Notes under the pieces: generated by a model
Seen by the model: the letters and a program-made list of their open reading frames with translations, nothing else
The model's database searches: none
Told to the model about the DNA's origin: nothing
DNA from: Opitutia bacterium
GTDB lineage: Bacteria; Verrucomicrobiota; Verrucomicrobiia; Opitutales; Opitutaceae
Reading direction: 5' to 3'
NCBI GenBank assembly: GCA_947461205.1
Contig: CANHJG010000027.1
Location: 1 to 47,799 of the forward strand
Length of the DNA: 47,799 nt
Shown: piece by piece, positions 6,546-15,591 of the stretch
Layout: the number at the start of each line of letters is the position of its first letter
Position numbering within the stretch: position 1 is the stretch's first letter
Program-made: the position numbers and the translations under genes

Positions 6546-9500
6546 TTACGGGACTTCGTAGACTTCGACGAGGACGGTGCCGGGGACGGCGCCGCTGACT
6601 AGGGCGTTGTAAGTGCCCGGGGGGAGATTAATCAGAATCGCCGAATCTTTCGACCCGGCCGAAAGCGCGAAGGCGCCGACTTTGCCGGAGGCTTCGCTGA
6701 TGAGCGACGCGTCGTTGCCCGTCTCCCACTGGTCGTTTTCACGGATCAAGACGCCGTCGCCGCGGACGAGGGTGAGCAGCGGGTCGGCCAGCGTGCCGGG
6801 AAGGTTGAACGGGGCGCGACCGAGGGTCGGACCGACGGCGCGGATCAGGACCTTCTTCGAGGTCGTGCCGCTGACGATGAAGCCGGCAATGATCTGGTTC
6901 TGCGCGGAGGTGAGGACGGCGCGGGTAGCGACGTTGGTGAGTTTCTGGGTCGAGAAGGCCTGGAGCGTGTCGACGTCGTAGAGTTCGACGAGGGCGACAC
7001 CGGTGCGGCCACCGACGCCGCTGACCTGCGCGGTGTAGAGACCGGGCGGCAGGGTGGCGAGGACCACCGAGTCGAGGCTGGACGGCGAGAGCGGGAACGC
7101 GCCCACGGCGGCCGAGGCGGCGATCACGTCGCCGGCGCCATCCCAGTTGTCGTTGGTGACGACGAGCGTGTTGCCGCTAAAGAGGTCAAGGCGGGTGTCG
7201 GCGAGCGCACCGGCCACGCCGAAGGCGGCGAGCGTCGGACCGATGGCGCGAACGAGCACTTTCTTCGGCGCGCTGCCGCTGACGGCGAAGCCGGCGACGA
7301 GGATATCACCACCGGGGCCGACGGGGCCGCGGGTCGAGAGGTTGCGGAGGAAACCGTCGCTGAACGACACACCAGAGGCGACGGCCGCGGTGAACCCGCC
7401 GCCGGGGCCGCCCGTAAGCGTGCCGGTGAGGAAGCCGGTCGCGGGGTCGGCCCGGCCGGTGAAGCGGTTGCCGCTGGAGGTGGTGATCGCGAACGAGCCG
7501 GTGCTGCCGACAGAGCCGGCGCCGGCGTCGCGGAACGAGCCGCCGTCGGTGGCGTAGAGGAAGATCGAGCCGTCGGAACCGACGATGGCGGCGAGGAGGC
7601 TGCTGGCGCGGCCGGTGAGATTGCCGGTGTAGAAGCCGGCGGCGACGGTGCCGACGGTGGAGGGGAACGCGATCGGTCCGATGAAGCTGACCCGGCCGGC
7701 GTCGAGGAAGCCGGAAGCACCGGTGTCGCTGACCGAGCCGGAAATCACGGCGCGGCCGAGGGAATCACCGAGGAAGAAGCCGCCGCCGAGATCCACGGGC
7801 AGACTATCGTAGAAGTAGACCTTGTTGGGCGTGGTCTGGGAGAAGCCGATGAAGGCGGCGCTCTTGCCGCGGAGATTGATGACGGCGAAGCGGCCGATCT
7901 CACCGCTGCCGGCGTAGCTGCCGGCGTAGCTGCCGGCGTAGACGGTGTCGGTGCCGCCGGAGGCCGCGCTGACGGCGAGGACGAGGCCGGTGCCCGACGT
8001 GGTGGCGGCGCCGGAATTATCGAGGGCGACGGCGGTGAGGCGATAGATGCCCTCGGCGCCCGGGGTCCACTGGGTGGTGAACGGCGCCGTGTTGTCCGTG
8101 CCGATGGCGAGGCCGTTGGCGAAGAACTGAACGCTGGCGATGGTGCCGTCGGGATCGCTGGCCGTGGCCGCGAGGGTGGCGCCGGAGCCGACGCGGACGG
8201 TGGCGCCGTTGCCGGGGGAGGTGAGCGAGACCCTGGGCACGGCGTTGGCGACAACGGTGACGGTAATGGGCGCCGAGTCGGTGAAGTTGCCGGAATTGTC
8301 GGTGGCCTGGGCGGTGACGCTGTAGGTGCCGGCGGCGGACGGGATCCAGACGGTGCCGAAGGGAACCGTGGTGGCGGGGACGCCCACCTGGTTGCCGTTG
8401 GCGATGAAGCGGACGGAGGCGATGGTGCCGTCGATGTCGGTGGCGATGGCGGTGAGGTTGACGAGGGTGCCGCCGTTGACGTTGGTGGCGGAAGTCGGGC
8501 TGGTGAGGGCGACGACCGGCGAGGTGCCGGAGGAGACGACGATGGAAAGGGTCGCGGAGGTCGTCTGGGAGCCGAGGTTGTCGGTGGCGACGGCGGAGAG
8601 CGTGTAGGTGCCGGCGGCGGTGGGCGTCCACGAGAACGAGAGCGGGGCGGTGGTCACGGTGCCGAGGGTGTTGCCGTTGGCGAGGAACTGGACACTGGCG
8701 ATCGAGCCGGCCGTGGTGGTCGTGGCGGTGATCGTGGTGGCGGAGCTGATCCGGACCGGCGAGGGCGAGGTGATGCGGATCGTGGGCGCGGAAAGGTTGG
8801 TCACGGTGACGGAGGGGCTGCCGGCGCCGGTGGAGGTGGTCTGGTTGCCGCCGTTGTCAGTCGCGACGGCGGTCAGCGTGTAGCTGCCGGTCGCAGTCGG
8901 CGTAAACGGGATACTGTAGGGGAACGTGCTGTCGGAGCCGATCGACACGCCGTTGGCGAAGAACTGGACGCTGGCGATGGTGCCGTCGGGGTCAGTGGCC
9001 GAGGCGGAAACGGTCGTAGCGCCGTTGGCGAATAAGGAGGTGCCGTTGGCCGGCGAGGTGATGCTGACGGCGGGCGAGGTCGGGCTGACGGCGGCGATGG
9101 TGATGCTCACGTTGGCCGAGGCGGCCTGGTTGCCAAAGGAGTCGGTGACGAGGGCGCTGAGGGCGAAGCTGCCGACGGCGGTGGGCGTCCACACGGCGTT
9201 ATAGGGAAAGGTGACGTCGGTGCCGAGACTGGTGCCGTTGACGAAGAACTGGACGCTGGCGATGGTGCCGGCGGGGGCGCTGGCGCTGCCGACGAGCGTG
9301 AGGGCGCTGTTCACCGGATACGTGGCGCCGGTCACCGGGCTGGTGATCGAGACGGACGGGGGCGTCGTGGCGCTGGGCAGGGCGTTGATGCGGCGGTCGT
9401 GAAGGAAGATGTCGCGGAAGGTGTTCGAGTCGGGCGACGTGCGGTTGGTGGCGCCGTGGACGAGGCCCGCGGTGTTCTCGGCATCGGACGGGAACGCGAC

Positions 9501-11723
9501 CCAGCGGCCGTCAGCACTGATGACCGGATAAATGTCGGAGGCGGCGGTGCTGGCGGCGCCTAAGAGATTGAGGGTCTGGTAGCCGAAACGGTTCTTGCTG
9601 ACCAGCGTGGTCGCGAGGTTGGCCGGAGTGTCGTAGGTGCCGCTACCGCTCACGTCGCGGTCCATCACGAAGACGTCCATCGCCGCGTTGGCATCCTGGT
9701 TGGGGGTGCGCTGCTGGCCGAGGGCGTCGCCGGGGGCGAGGTTGTTGGCGAGGGAGGCGAACGCCACGTAGCGGCCGGTGGCGCTGATCGTCGGGTTGAG
9801 GCTGCCCAGCCGCTGGTCGGGCGCCGAGGGGGAGGGATCGGTGGCTTCGACGCCCGCGGAGGACACGCTGACGCGGGTGAGGGTGCTGAGGACGCGGTCG
9901 AAGACGAAGATGTCGGAGATGGCGTTGGTGTCGGCCGCAATCAGATTGCTGGCCTCGGAACCGAACGCGATATAGCGGCCGTCGGCGGAGAGGCCGGCCG
10001 AGACGCCGGGGTTGCGGTTGAGCGAGGGAGCGCGGCTCGAACCGTTGCTCGCGGCGGCGGCGACGCCGAAGGAGGCGAGGATCGTCGTGGAGTTGCTGAC
10101 GTCACGCAGGTAGATATTGCGGAAGCCGCCGCCCACGGTGCCGCCGAGATTGGTGGCATCGGACGCGAAAGCGACATACTGGCCGTCCGCACTGATCGTG
10201 GCCTGGATACTGTTGCCGTTGCCGGGGGTCGCGGCGCCGGTGGCCTGGGAAACGAGCACGGTGGAGACGTTGCCGGCCGTGTCAAAGGTGCCGGAATTGG
10301 AGACGTCGCGGTCGCGCAGGTAGATGTGCGTCACGCCGACGGTGGTGCCGGCCGCGAGGAGGTTGGTGGCATTGGACTCCCACGCGATGTAGCGGCCGGT
10401 GGCGCTGAGCGCGGGCTTGAAGTTGGAACCGTTGGCCGCGACGCCGGCAGTGGAAAGGCTGATACGGTTGATGACACCGGTGAACACGTTGACCACGTAG
10501 ATGTCCGAGAAGCCGTTGGTGTCGTCGAGCGCAAGGTTGGTGGCGTCGGAGGAGAACGCGACGTAGGTGCCGTTAGCGGAGATGGCGGGGTTATTGGAGG
10601 CGCCGTTGGATTGTGCACCCTGCTGGGAGAGACTGAGGCGGCGCACGCCGGCGGTCAGGTTGTCGTAGAGAAAGATATCACGGATGCCGTTGGTGTCGCC
10701 GGTGCCGAGCGTGGTGGCATCGGAGGCATAGACCGTGTAGCGGCCGTCGGCGCTGAGCGAGGGGTTGTCGCTGTAGGCGTTGCTCGACGTGGACGCCCAG
10801 TAAGCCGTGGGAAAGTTCGTCGGCAGGAGACTGATCCGGGCGCCGTTGGTGTCGGGGGCATAGTAGATGTTGTTGCCGTTGTCGGTCAGATCGTTCTCGA
10901 CCGTCTCGCCGATCCCGCTGGCGGTGTCGATTTTCGCCATCACGTAATAAGTGCCGGCGAAGTTACCGGGAAGGATTTGGTTCCAGGCAATCGTGGTGCT
11001 CGTATTGTTGGCCTGGAGCGGTGACCCACTTGACGCAGTGACGTCGTGCGAGGTGAGCAGGAAATCGTCGGCGTCGCCGAACGTGGGGTTGCTCGACAGG
11101 ATGACTTCGATGCGGAAGAAGGCAGCGTTGCCATTGGTGCTCGAAACGTAGGGCACGTTATTGACGCCGTTGCTACTCGTGCGGTTGGTGTAGCTGAGCG
11201 TCATCGGAATGACGTCGCCGCCGCGATAGGCGGTGCCCGCCGGGTAGGTGAGCGCGGTGAGATCGAGGTCGGGTTTACCCGTGACGGTGAGCACGTTGGT
11301 CGAGGTGAACGAGCCGGAGGCCGTGCCGTCCGAGGCCGCCGTGAGCGTGACGCTCGCGTCGTAAGCGCCCGCCTGTGAGGTGACGGTCGGAATGGCAAAC
11401 GTGCGGGTAAACGTGCCCGAGCCGCCGACCCCGGCGACGATGGCCGTGGTGCGGAAGGTGACGGAGCCGGTGGAGATGGTCGCACCCGTGGCGCGGTGGG
11501 TGAACGTCACCGTTCCGGTCACCGTGCCGCCCGCGCCCAGATCGTCGGCCGGGGTGGCCGCGCCGGCATTGGTGGCAAGGACGGAGACGGTGATGGTTTC
11601 GCCGGGGGCGGCGAGGGCCGCGGTGGCGGTGACGCCCGAGGGAACCATGATGGGCGCGGCGTGGCCGGCAGCGGCGAGCAAGGCGAACACGAAGCCGAGG
11701 AAGAAGCGAAAGAAAGGTTTCAT
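6546..11723 (-). CDS. Giant secreted protein: PD40 repeats, five Ig-like domains, two GPTL domains
   Basis: This 1725-residue protein starts with signal peptide MKPFFRFFLGFVFALLAAAG; the longer frame upstream would translate the minisatellite and is rejected. A first domain resembles CARDB/adhesion folds (LDLTALTYPAGTAYRGGD). Six or more TolB-type PD40 propeller repeats follow (SLSADGRYTVYASDATTL, AISANGTYVAFSSDATNL, TISADGQYVAFASDATNL). Then come five Ig-like repeats sharing GTIASVQFFANG and GSYTLTAVATDN, a YAGSYAGSYAGS run, and two C-terminal repeats containing KKVLVRAIGPTL...LPPGLYTAQVSGV and KKVLIRAVGPTL...LPPGTYNALVSGA, ending LVEVYEVP. This architecture suits a large extracellular or surface protein. 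The tandem C-terminal domain is common in Opitutaceae-like proteomes; whether it is a sorting signal is unknown. It lies downstream of pilQ but is separated by a minisatellite. Confidence 0.85.
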   Translation of the reverse strand: MKPFFRFFLGFVFALLAAAGHAAPIMVPSGVTATAALAAPGETITVSVLATNAGAATPADDLGAGGTVTGTVTFTHRATGATISTGSVTFRTTAIVAGVGGSGTFTRTFAIPTVTSQAGAYDASVTLTAASDGTASGSFTSTNVLTVTGKPDLDLTALTYPAGTAYRGGDVIPMTLSYTNRTSSNGVNNVPYVSSTNGNAAFFRIEVILSSNPTFGDADDFLLTSHDVTASSGSPLQANNTSTTIAWNQILPGNFAGTYYVMAKIDTASGIGETVENDLTDNGNNIYYAPDTNGARISLLPTNFPTAYWASTSSNAYSDNPSLSADGRYTVYASDATTLGTGDTNGIRDIFLYDNLTAGVRRLSLSQQGAQSNGASNNPAISANGTYVAFSSDATNLALDDTNGFSDIYVVNVFTGVINRISLSTAGVAANGSNFKPALSATGRYIAWESNATNLLAAGTTVGVTHIYLRDRDVSNSGTFDTAGNVSTVLVSQATGAATPGNGNSIQATISADGQYVAFASDATNLGGTVGGGFRNIYLRDVSNSTTILASFGVAAAASNGSSRAPSLNRNPGVSAGLSADGRYIAFGSEASNLIAADTNAISDIFVFDRVLSTLTRVSVSSAGVEATDPSPSAPDQRLGSLNPTISATGRYVAFASLANNLAPGDALGQQRTPNQDANAAMDVFVMDRDVSGSGTYDTPANLATTLVSKNRFGYQTLNLLGAASTAASDIYPVISADGRWVAFPSDAENTAGLVHGATNRTSPDSNTFRDIFLHDRRINALPSATTPPSVSITSPVTGATYPVNSALTLVGSASAPAGTIASVQFFVNGTSLGTDVTFPYNAVWTPTAVGSFALSALVTDSFGNQAASANVSITIAAVSPTSPAVSITSPANGTSLFANGATTVSASATDPDGTIASVQFFANGVSIGSDSTFPYSIPFTPTATGSYTLTAVATDNGGNQTTSTGAGSPSVTVTNLSAPTIRITSPSPVRISSATTITATTTTAGSIASVQFLANGNTLGTVTTAPLSFSWTPTAAGTYTLSAVATDNLGSQTTSATLSIVVSSGTSPVVALTSPTSATNVNGGTLVNLTAIATDIDGTIASVRFIANGNQVGVPATTVPFGTVWIPSAAGTYSVTAQATDNSGNFTDSAPITVTVVANAVPRVSLTSPGNGATVRVGSGATLAATASDPDGTIASVQFFANGLAIGTDNTAPFTTQWTPGAEGIYRLTAVALDNSGAATTSGTGLVLAVSAASGGTDTVYAGSYAGSYAGSGEIGRFAVINLRGKSAAFIGFSQTTPNKVYFYDSLPVDLGGGFFLGDSLGRAVISGSVSDTGASGFLDAGRVSFIGPIAFPSTVGTVAAGFYTGNLTGRASSLLAAIVGSDGSIFLYATDGGSFRDAGAGSVGSTGSFAITTSSGNRFTGRADPATGFLTGTLTGGPGGGFTAAVASGVSFSDGFLRNLSTRGPVGPGGDILVAGFAVSGSAPKKVLVRAIGPTLAAFGVAGALADTRLDLFSGNTLVVTNDNWDGAGDVIAASAAVGAFPLSPSSLDSVVLATLPPGLYTAQVSGVGGRTGVALVELYDVDTLQAFSTQKLTNVATRAVLTSAQNQIIAGFIVSGTTSKKVLIRAVGPTLGRAPFNLPGTLADPLLTLVRGDGVLIRENDQWETGNDASLISEASGKVGAFALSAGSKDSAILINLPPGTYNALVSGAVPGTVLVEVYEVP

Positions 11724-11785
11724 AGAGGGAGGCACCTGGTCTGTCGGGCGGCGTGGCGGTTTCGGTTTCGTTGACGGGTGAGGTG

Positions 11786-11955
11786 GAGCGCGGGGGGCGC
11801 GAGGGGCGCGGGGGGCGCGGGGGGCGCGGGGGGCGCGGGGGGCGCGGGGAGGCGCGGGAGGCGCGGGAGGCGCGGGGGGCGCGGGGGGCGCGGGGGGCGC
11901 GGGAGGCGCGGGAGGCGCGGGGAGCGCGGGGGGCGCGGGGAGCGCGGGGGGCGCG
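11786..11955. repeat. GC-rich 9-bp minisatellite (GCGGGGGGC units)
   Basis: About 18 tandem copies of a 9-bp unit GCGGGGGGC, with variants GCGGGAGGC, GCGGGGAGC and GCGAGGGGC, directly abut the pilQ-like stop codon (11956-11958). Because 9 is a multiple of 3, all frames stay open and the - strand would read Pro/Ala/Arg-rich peptides, but no start or signal supports translation. G-runs of 5-6 every 9 bp on the + strand could form quadruplexes. Confidence 0.9.
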
Positions 11956-13845
11956 TTACCGCTTCTCGTCGCTGTCCGAACGAAGGGAGGAGGATTTCTT
12001 CGCGGGCGCTTGTTCGCCGGATTTGAGCGAAGGCAGGAAGGGCATGGAACCGTCGCGATAGCCGGGGAGTTCCTCACGGGTGAGGCCGAGTTCGCGGACC
12101 CGGCCGGACTCGAAGATTTGCTCGGTCGCGCCGCCCTCCGCGCTGATCGTCTTGGCGGTGATGAAGATGATCAGGTTGGTCTGCTGCACGTTCTTGTCGT
12201 CGGACCGGAAGAGGCGGCCGAGGAGGGGAATCGAGCCGAGCACGGGGACGCGGTTGCCGACGTTGCTGGTCTGGGTCGTGATGAGCCCACCGATCCCCAT
12301 GGTGAAGCCGTCCTTGAGGGAGACCTGGGTCTTGGCCTTGCGGGTGTCGACGACGGGGATGTTGGCCCCGTTAAAGGTGGCGTTGCTGGTCGACTGGCTG
12401 ACCTCGGGCTCGACGGTAAGCTTGATGAAGCCGCGGGCGTTCACCTGGGGCGTAACCTTGAGGATGATACCGATGGGTTTGTAGTCGAAGCCGTTCACCT
12501 CGAAGGAACCGGTCTGCTGGTTATAGGCGTATTTCGGAATCGGGGTCTCGCGGCCGACATTGATCGTGGCCTCGGTGTTATTGAGGGTGACGATGGTGGG
12601 GTTGGAGACGATTTTAGAGCTCGTCTGGGTCTGCAGCGCGCTGAGCACGAGGCTGAAATCGCTGGCGGAGAAGACGGCGGAGAGAGCGCGGTTGGTGGCG
12701 CCGCCGTTGGCGAGCGAGGAGAGGGTGTTAAAGACGTCGCTGACCGCGTTGGTGGAGGCGTTGTTCGCATCGTTGGTGGTGCCGAGGGTCGTGCCGTTGG
12801 TGGTGCCCGTGTTCGTGGTGTTCGTGAGCGCACCGTTGTTGCCGGTGGTGGAAGTGGCAGTAGGCGCGCCGTTCGTGGCGGTGACCAAGCTGGTGGTGTT
12901 GGAGCCGGTGGCCTGAGTGCCCGTGACGGCGTTGGTGGTGGTCGCGGTGACGCCGTTCGTGGTGATGGCCGTGGTGCCGTTGGTGGTGGTGCGGTTGTTA
13001 CCGCGATTGGCATTGTTGCCGTCGTTGGTGGTCTGCGTGCGGCTGCGATCGAGGGTACTGTTGAGGCCGCCGGCCTTGAGCTGGTAGTTGGCGAGGGACG
13101 CCCAGTTGACGCCGATATTCTTCACGTCGCTGCTGCCGACCTCGACAAATTTGGTCTCGATCATCACTTGGTCGGTCGCGCGATCGAGCTGCTCGATGAT
13201 CGGCCGGATCCGGGTCATGCGCGACGGGCGCTCGGTAATGATAATGCTGTTACTGCGGGTATCGACGACGATTTTGCCGCCGACGGCGGCGTCGACGAGG
13301 GTCGTGATGGTGGGAAGAATGTCTGCGGCGCGGGCGTAATTGATCAGGAAGACCTCGGTGGTGGCGGGCTCGAGCGTGAGGCTTTCATTGCTGACGATTT
13401 TGATGATGTTGCCGTCCTCGACGAACGTGTAGTTCACCGGCGCGAGCACGTTGGAGAAGATCTGCCGCCAGGTGACGTCGCGGAGCTTGATGGTCTGCTT
13501 GCCCTGGAGCGTCTCCGGCATGACCAGGTTGATTTCGAAAAGATCGGCGACGTTGCTGAGGATGTCGCGGATGTCCTGGTCGCGGAAATCGACGGACACG
13601 CTGTCTTTGCCGGAGGAGTCTTTGGCCTTGGCGGCGACGCTTTTGGCGGCCTCTTCGCCCGGTTTGGCCGGCGCATCGGAGACCGCGGGTTGGTCGGCCG
13701 GCCTGGAGGGATCGCCGGCGGGGGCGGTCTGGGCGCGGGCCGGGGCGACGGGCTGGGCGGCCGGCGCTTGCGCCCGGAGGCCGGGCAGCAACGTGACCAA
13801 TACGAGAGCGAATGCAGTGGTCGGGGAGATAGGGCGAGTGCTCAT
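11956..13845 (-). CDS. pilQ: Type IV pilus secretin (PilQ/GspD family)
   Basis: This 629-residue outer-membrane secretin forms the multimeric pore through which the pilus exits. A signal peptide (MSTRPISPTTAFALVLVTLL) is followed by a charged linker, an STN/N0-like domain (VSVDFRDQDIRDILSNVADL), an N1 ring domain (GKIVVDTRSNSIIITE) and the secretin core with VPVLGSIPLLGRLFRS and NLIIFITAK, the family signature. An unusual Asn/Thr-rich low-complexity insertion of about 110 residues (roughly 265-375) lies between N1 and the core. It is the last gene of the pilMNOPQ-like operon; its ATG overlaps the pilP-like stop by 4 bp. PilQ is preferred over GspD because of the PilMNOP neighbours. Confidence 0.9.
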   Translation of the reverse strand: MSTRPISPTTAFALVLVTLLPGLRAQAPAAQPVAPARAQTAPAGDPSRPADQPAVSDAPAKPGEEAAKSVAAKAKDSSGKDSVSVDFRDQDIRDILSNVADLFEINLVMPETLQGKQTIKLRDVTWRQIFSNVLAPVNYTFVEDGNIIKIVSNESLTLEPATTEVFLINYARAADILPTITTLVDAAVGGKIVVDTRSNSIIITERPSRMTRIRPIIEQLDRATDQVMIETKFVEVGSSDVKNIGVNWASLANYQLKAGGLNSTLDRSRTQTTNDGNNANRGNNRTTTNGTTAITTNGVTATTTNAVTGTQATGSNTTSLVTATNGAPTATSTTGNNGALTNTTNTGTTNGTTLGTTNDANNASTNAVSDVFNTLSSLANGGATNRALSAVFSASDFSLVLSALQTQTSSKIVSNPTIVTLNNTEATINVGRETPIPKYAYNQQTGSFEVNGFDYKPIGIILKVTPQVNARGFIKLTVEPEVSQSTSNATFNGANIPVVDTRKAKTQVSLKDGFTMGIGGLITTQTSNVGNRVPVLGSIPLLGRLFRSDDKNVQQTNLIIFITAKTISAEGGATEQIFESGRVRELGLTREELPGYRDGSMPFLPSLKSGEQAPAKKSSSLRSDSDEKR

Positions 13846-14417
13846 TGGGACTTTCCTGATTTGATGGGCCGGGTAATTACCTCGTGGCGGTAGCGAAGGG
13901 TGAAAGAGGGAGGCTCAATCGCGATCAACTCGAGCGTGTAATCCTGGCCGTTGGCCGGATTGGTCACGGTGAAGGAGCCGCCGATTTTGACATTGCGGCG
14001 ACCGAAGATGAGGAGCGGTTCGGCCCCGACTTTGATCATACCGGTGGGAAGAATCTTGGCGGCGATGCTTTCGAGCAGTTCGCGATCGCCCAGGAGTGGC
14101 GCGGGGGCGCCCGCCGCCCCACCCGCGCCGCCGGTACCGGGCAGGCCGCCGGCGACCACAGCCTTGGCCGGAGCGGCCGCCGCCGCGCGCAGTTCCTCGG
14201 GATCCGGTTGGTCGAAACCCGGCGGGTTAAACGGTTGGGCGAGATCGGGGGACAACCGGACGGGCTCCGGCGGGCGGGTCAGCCGCTGGGCCAGCTCGAC
14301 GATCGAGCGGCGTTTCTCCGGCGAAACAAGATCGGCCACGGGTTTGCCCGGCGCAGTGGCGGCGGCGGCTAGCCCGAGCAGAAAACCGACGGGGACGAGG
14401 ACGGAGCGTGGGTTCAT
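13842..14417 (-). CDS. pilP: PilP-like periplasmic pilus assembly protein
   Basis: This 191-residue exported protein has signal peptide MNPRSVLVPVGFLLGLAAA, a Pro/Ala-rich middle (roughly 60-105) and a C-terminal beta-rich domain (IKVGAEPLLIFGRRNVKIGG, FTVTNPANGQDYTLELIAIE). Position between PilO-like and secretin genes and the flexible-linker/beta-domain layout fit PilP, which links the PilNO inner-membrane complex to the secretin. No Cys lipobox is seen, unlike proteobacterial PilP, and sequence similarity is too weak to be sure. It overlaps both neighbours by 4 bp. Confidence 0.6.
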   Translation of the reverse strand: MNPRSVLVPVGFLLGLAAAATAPGKPVADLVSPEKRRSIVELAQRLTRPPEPVRLSPDLAQPFNPPGFDQPDPEELRAAAAAPAKAVVAGGLPGTGGAGGAAGAPAPLLGDRELLESIAAKILPTGMIKVGAEPLLIFGRRNVKIGGSFTVTNPANGQDYTLELIAIEPPSFTLRYRHEVITRPIKSGKSQ

Positions 14418-14968
14418 GGCAGGCCAAGTAACTCGAGATTGAGGGACAGGCTAAGCGGAGCGTTGCGGTCGGCGGAGCTCGTGAGCGCGACGTTTTGCAC
14501 CCGGGCGAAATGCGTGCCGCTTTCCAGGCCACGAAGAAAAGCCAGAAGCTGCGGGAGGTTGCCCTGCACCGAAAGGTTGCAGGGGATGGAAACGTAGGCG
14601 GCCTGAGGATCCTTCTTGGCCAGCGGCGGCGCAATGCGCGGATCGGTGACGAGCTTCACGCCGGTGTCGCCCTCCAGCTTGTAGAAATATTGGAGGTTCT
14701 TGCCCAACTGGCTGGCCCGCACGATGCGCGAATCGATGATCTTGTTCGCGGCGACCAGCGCATCGAGGTGCTCCGGGAGTTGCGTGCCGTTCTTCAGGTT
14801 GGCGGCCAGGCGTTCGCCTTCCGCCGACTTCCGGGTGAGTTCCGCTTCGGACTCGGGGATCGCATCGCTGCGAAAGTAAGCCGCGCCGGCCAGCACGAGC
14901 GCGAGGGCGCCGCAGCCGAGGCTGATCGGATTCTTCCGCACGAAGGCGAAGAGTTCGGCGTTGCTCAT
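14414..14968 (-). CDS. pilO: PilO-like inner-membrane pilus alignment protein
   Basis: This 184-residue protein has a short cytoplasmic N-terminus, one membrane helix (LGCGALALVLAGAAYF, about residues 17-32), a coiled-coil region (SEAELTRKSAEGERLAANL) and a C-terminal ferredoxin-like domain (AAYVSIPCNLSVQGNLPQL, LAFLRGLESG). FLRGLE-type helices after a beta strand are typical of PilO. It would pair with PilN in the periplasm to align the pilus machine. It overlaps pilN and pilP by ATGA, so translation is probably coupled. Confidence 0.75.
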   Translation of the reverse strand: MSNAELFAFVRKNPISLGCGALALVLAGAAYFRSDAIPESEAELTRKSAEGERLAANLKNGTQLPEHLDALVAANKIIDSRIVRASQLGKNLQYFYKLEGDTGVKLVTDPRIAPPLAKKDPQAAYVSIPCNLSVQGNLPQLLAFLRGLESGTHFARVQNVALTSSADRNAPLSLSLNLELLGLP

Positions 14969-15591
14969 GGTTTTTTGGCGGGCGCGCCGCGGATGCGGAA
15001 AAACAGCTCGACGGAGAGGCGCCCGGTCGCCGGGTTGCGAGTGGACGTGGTGATCGAAAACTCCTCGAACGCGGCGAGTTTCTTGTCGCCGCGGAGCTGT
15101 TCCAGATAATTGGTCGTGTAGCCGAGCGCCGCGTCGGAGGTGCCGCGCACGGTGAGGCGCAACACGAGGCCGTTGTCCCGGAGATCGAGCCCGTCGTAGG
15201 CGATGTTGGTGGGCAGCGTCTCGCCCAGGTGGCGCACGAGGGTGGAGACGGTCGGCTTCGACTTCACGAAGGTGTCCACCTCCGTGAGCTTCGCTTCCTC
15301 CGCCTGAAATTTCTTGTAAAGGGCGACCGCTTTGTCGCTGCCGGACTTGTCCCGGTCAATTTGCCGCTGCCAGTCGTCGATCTGGGTGTGCAGCCCGCGA
15401 ATCTGCCACTCCTGCATGCCCACATAAATCAGCAGGGCGAGGGCCACGGAGACCGCCGCCCCGTTGACGAAGAAGGCCGTGCGCACGACCTTGGTATCCG
15501 GCAACCGTTCGAAGTTGCGGAAATTGGGGTGCCACGCGGGCACGAGGGGCGGAGCGCCGGCCTCACGTTTTTTCTTCAGGAACGGCAGCAT
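14965..15591 (-). CDS. pilN: PilN-like inner-membrane pilus assembly protein
   Basis: This 208-residue protein has a cytoplasmic N-terminus (MLPFLKKKREAG), one membrane helix (FFVNGAAVSVALALLIYVGM, about 41-60), a coiled coil (QIDDWQRQIDRDKSGSDK) and a C-terminal domain with TLVRHLGETLPTNIAYDGL and LVLRLTVRGTSDAALGYTT, matching PilN's LxxLxxxLPxxVxL pattern. PilN binds PilM through its N-terminus. The ORF starts 29 bp inside the end of the pilM-like gene and overlaps pilO by 4 bp. Confidence 0.75.
   Translation of the reverse strand: MLPFLKKKREAGAPPLVPAWHPNFRNFERLPDTKVVRTAFFVNGAAVSVALALLIYVGMQEWQIRGLHTQIDDWQRQIDRDKSGSDKAVALYKKFQAEEAKLTEVDTFVKSKPTVSTLVRHLGETLPTNIAYDGLDLRDNGLVLRLTVRGTSDAALGYTTNYLEQLRGDKKLAAFEEFSITTSTRNPATGRLSVELFFRIRGAPAKKP

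Noticed and set aside
7912-7940. CCGGCGTAGCTG triplicate as a regulatory repeat
   Set aside because: It lies inside the giant gene and encodes the in-frame YAGS repeats.
11753-12061. Gly/Arg-rich frames across the minisatellite
   Set aside because: The 9-bp period keeps all frames open; no start context, signal or homology supports translation.
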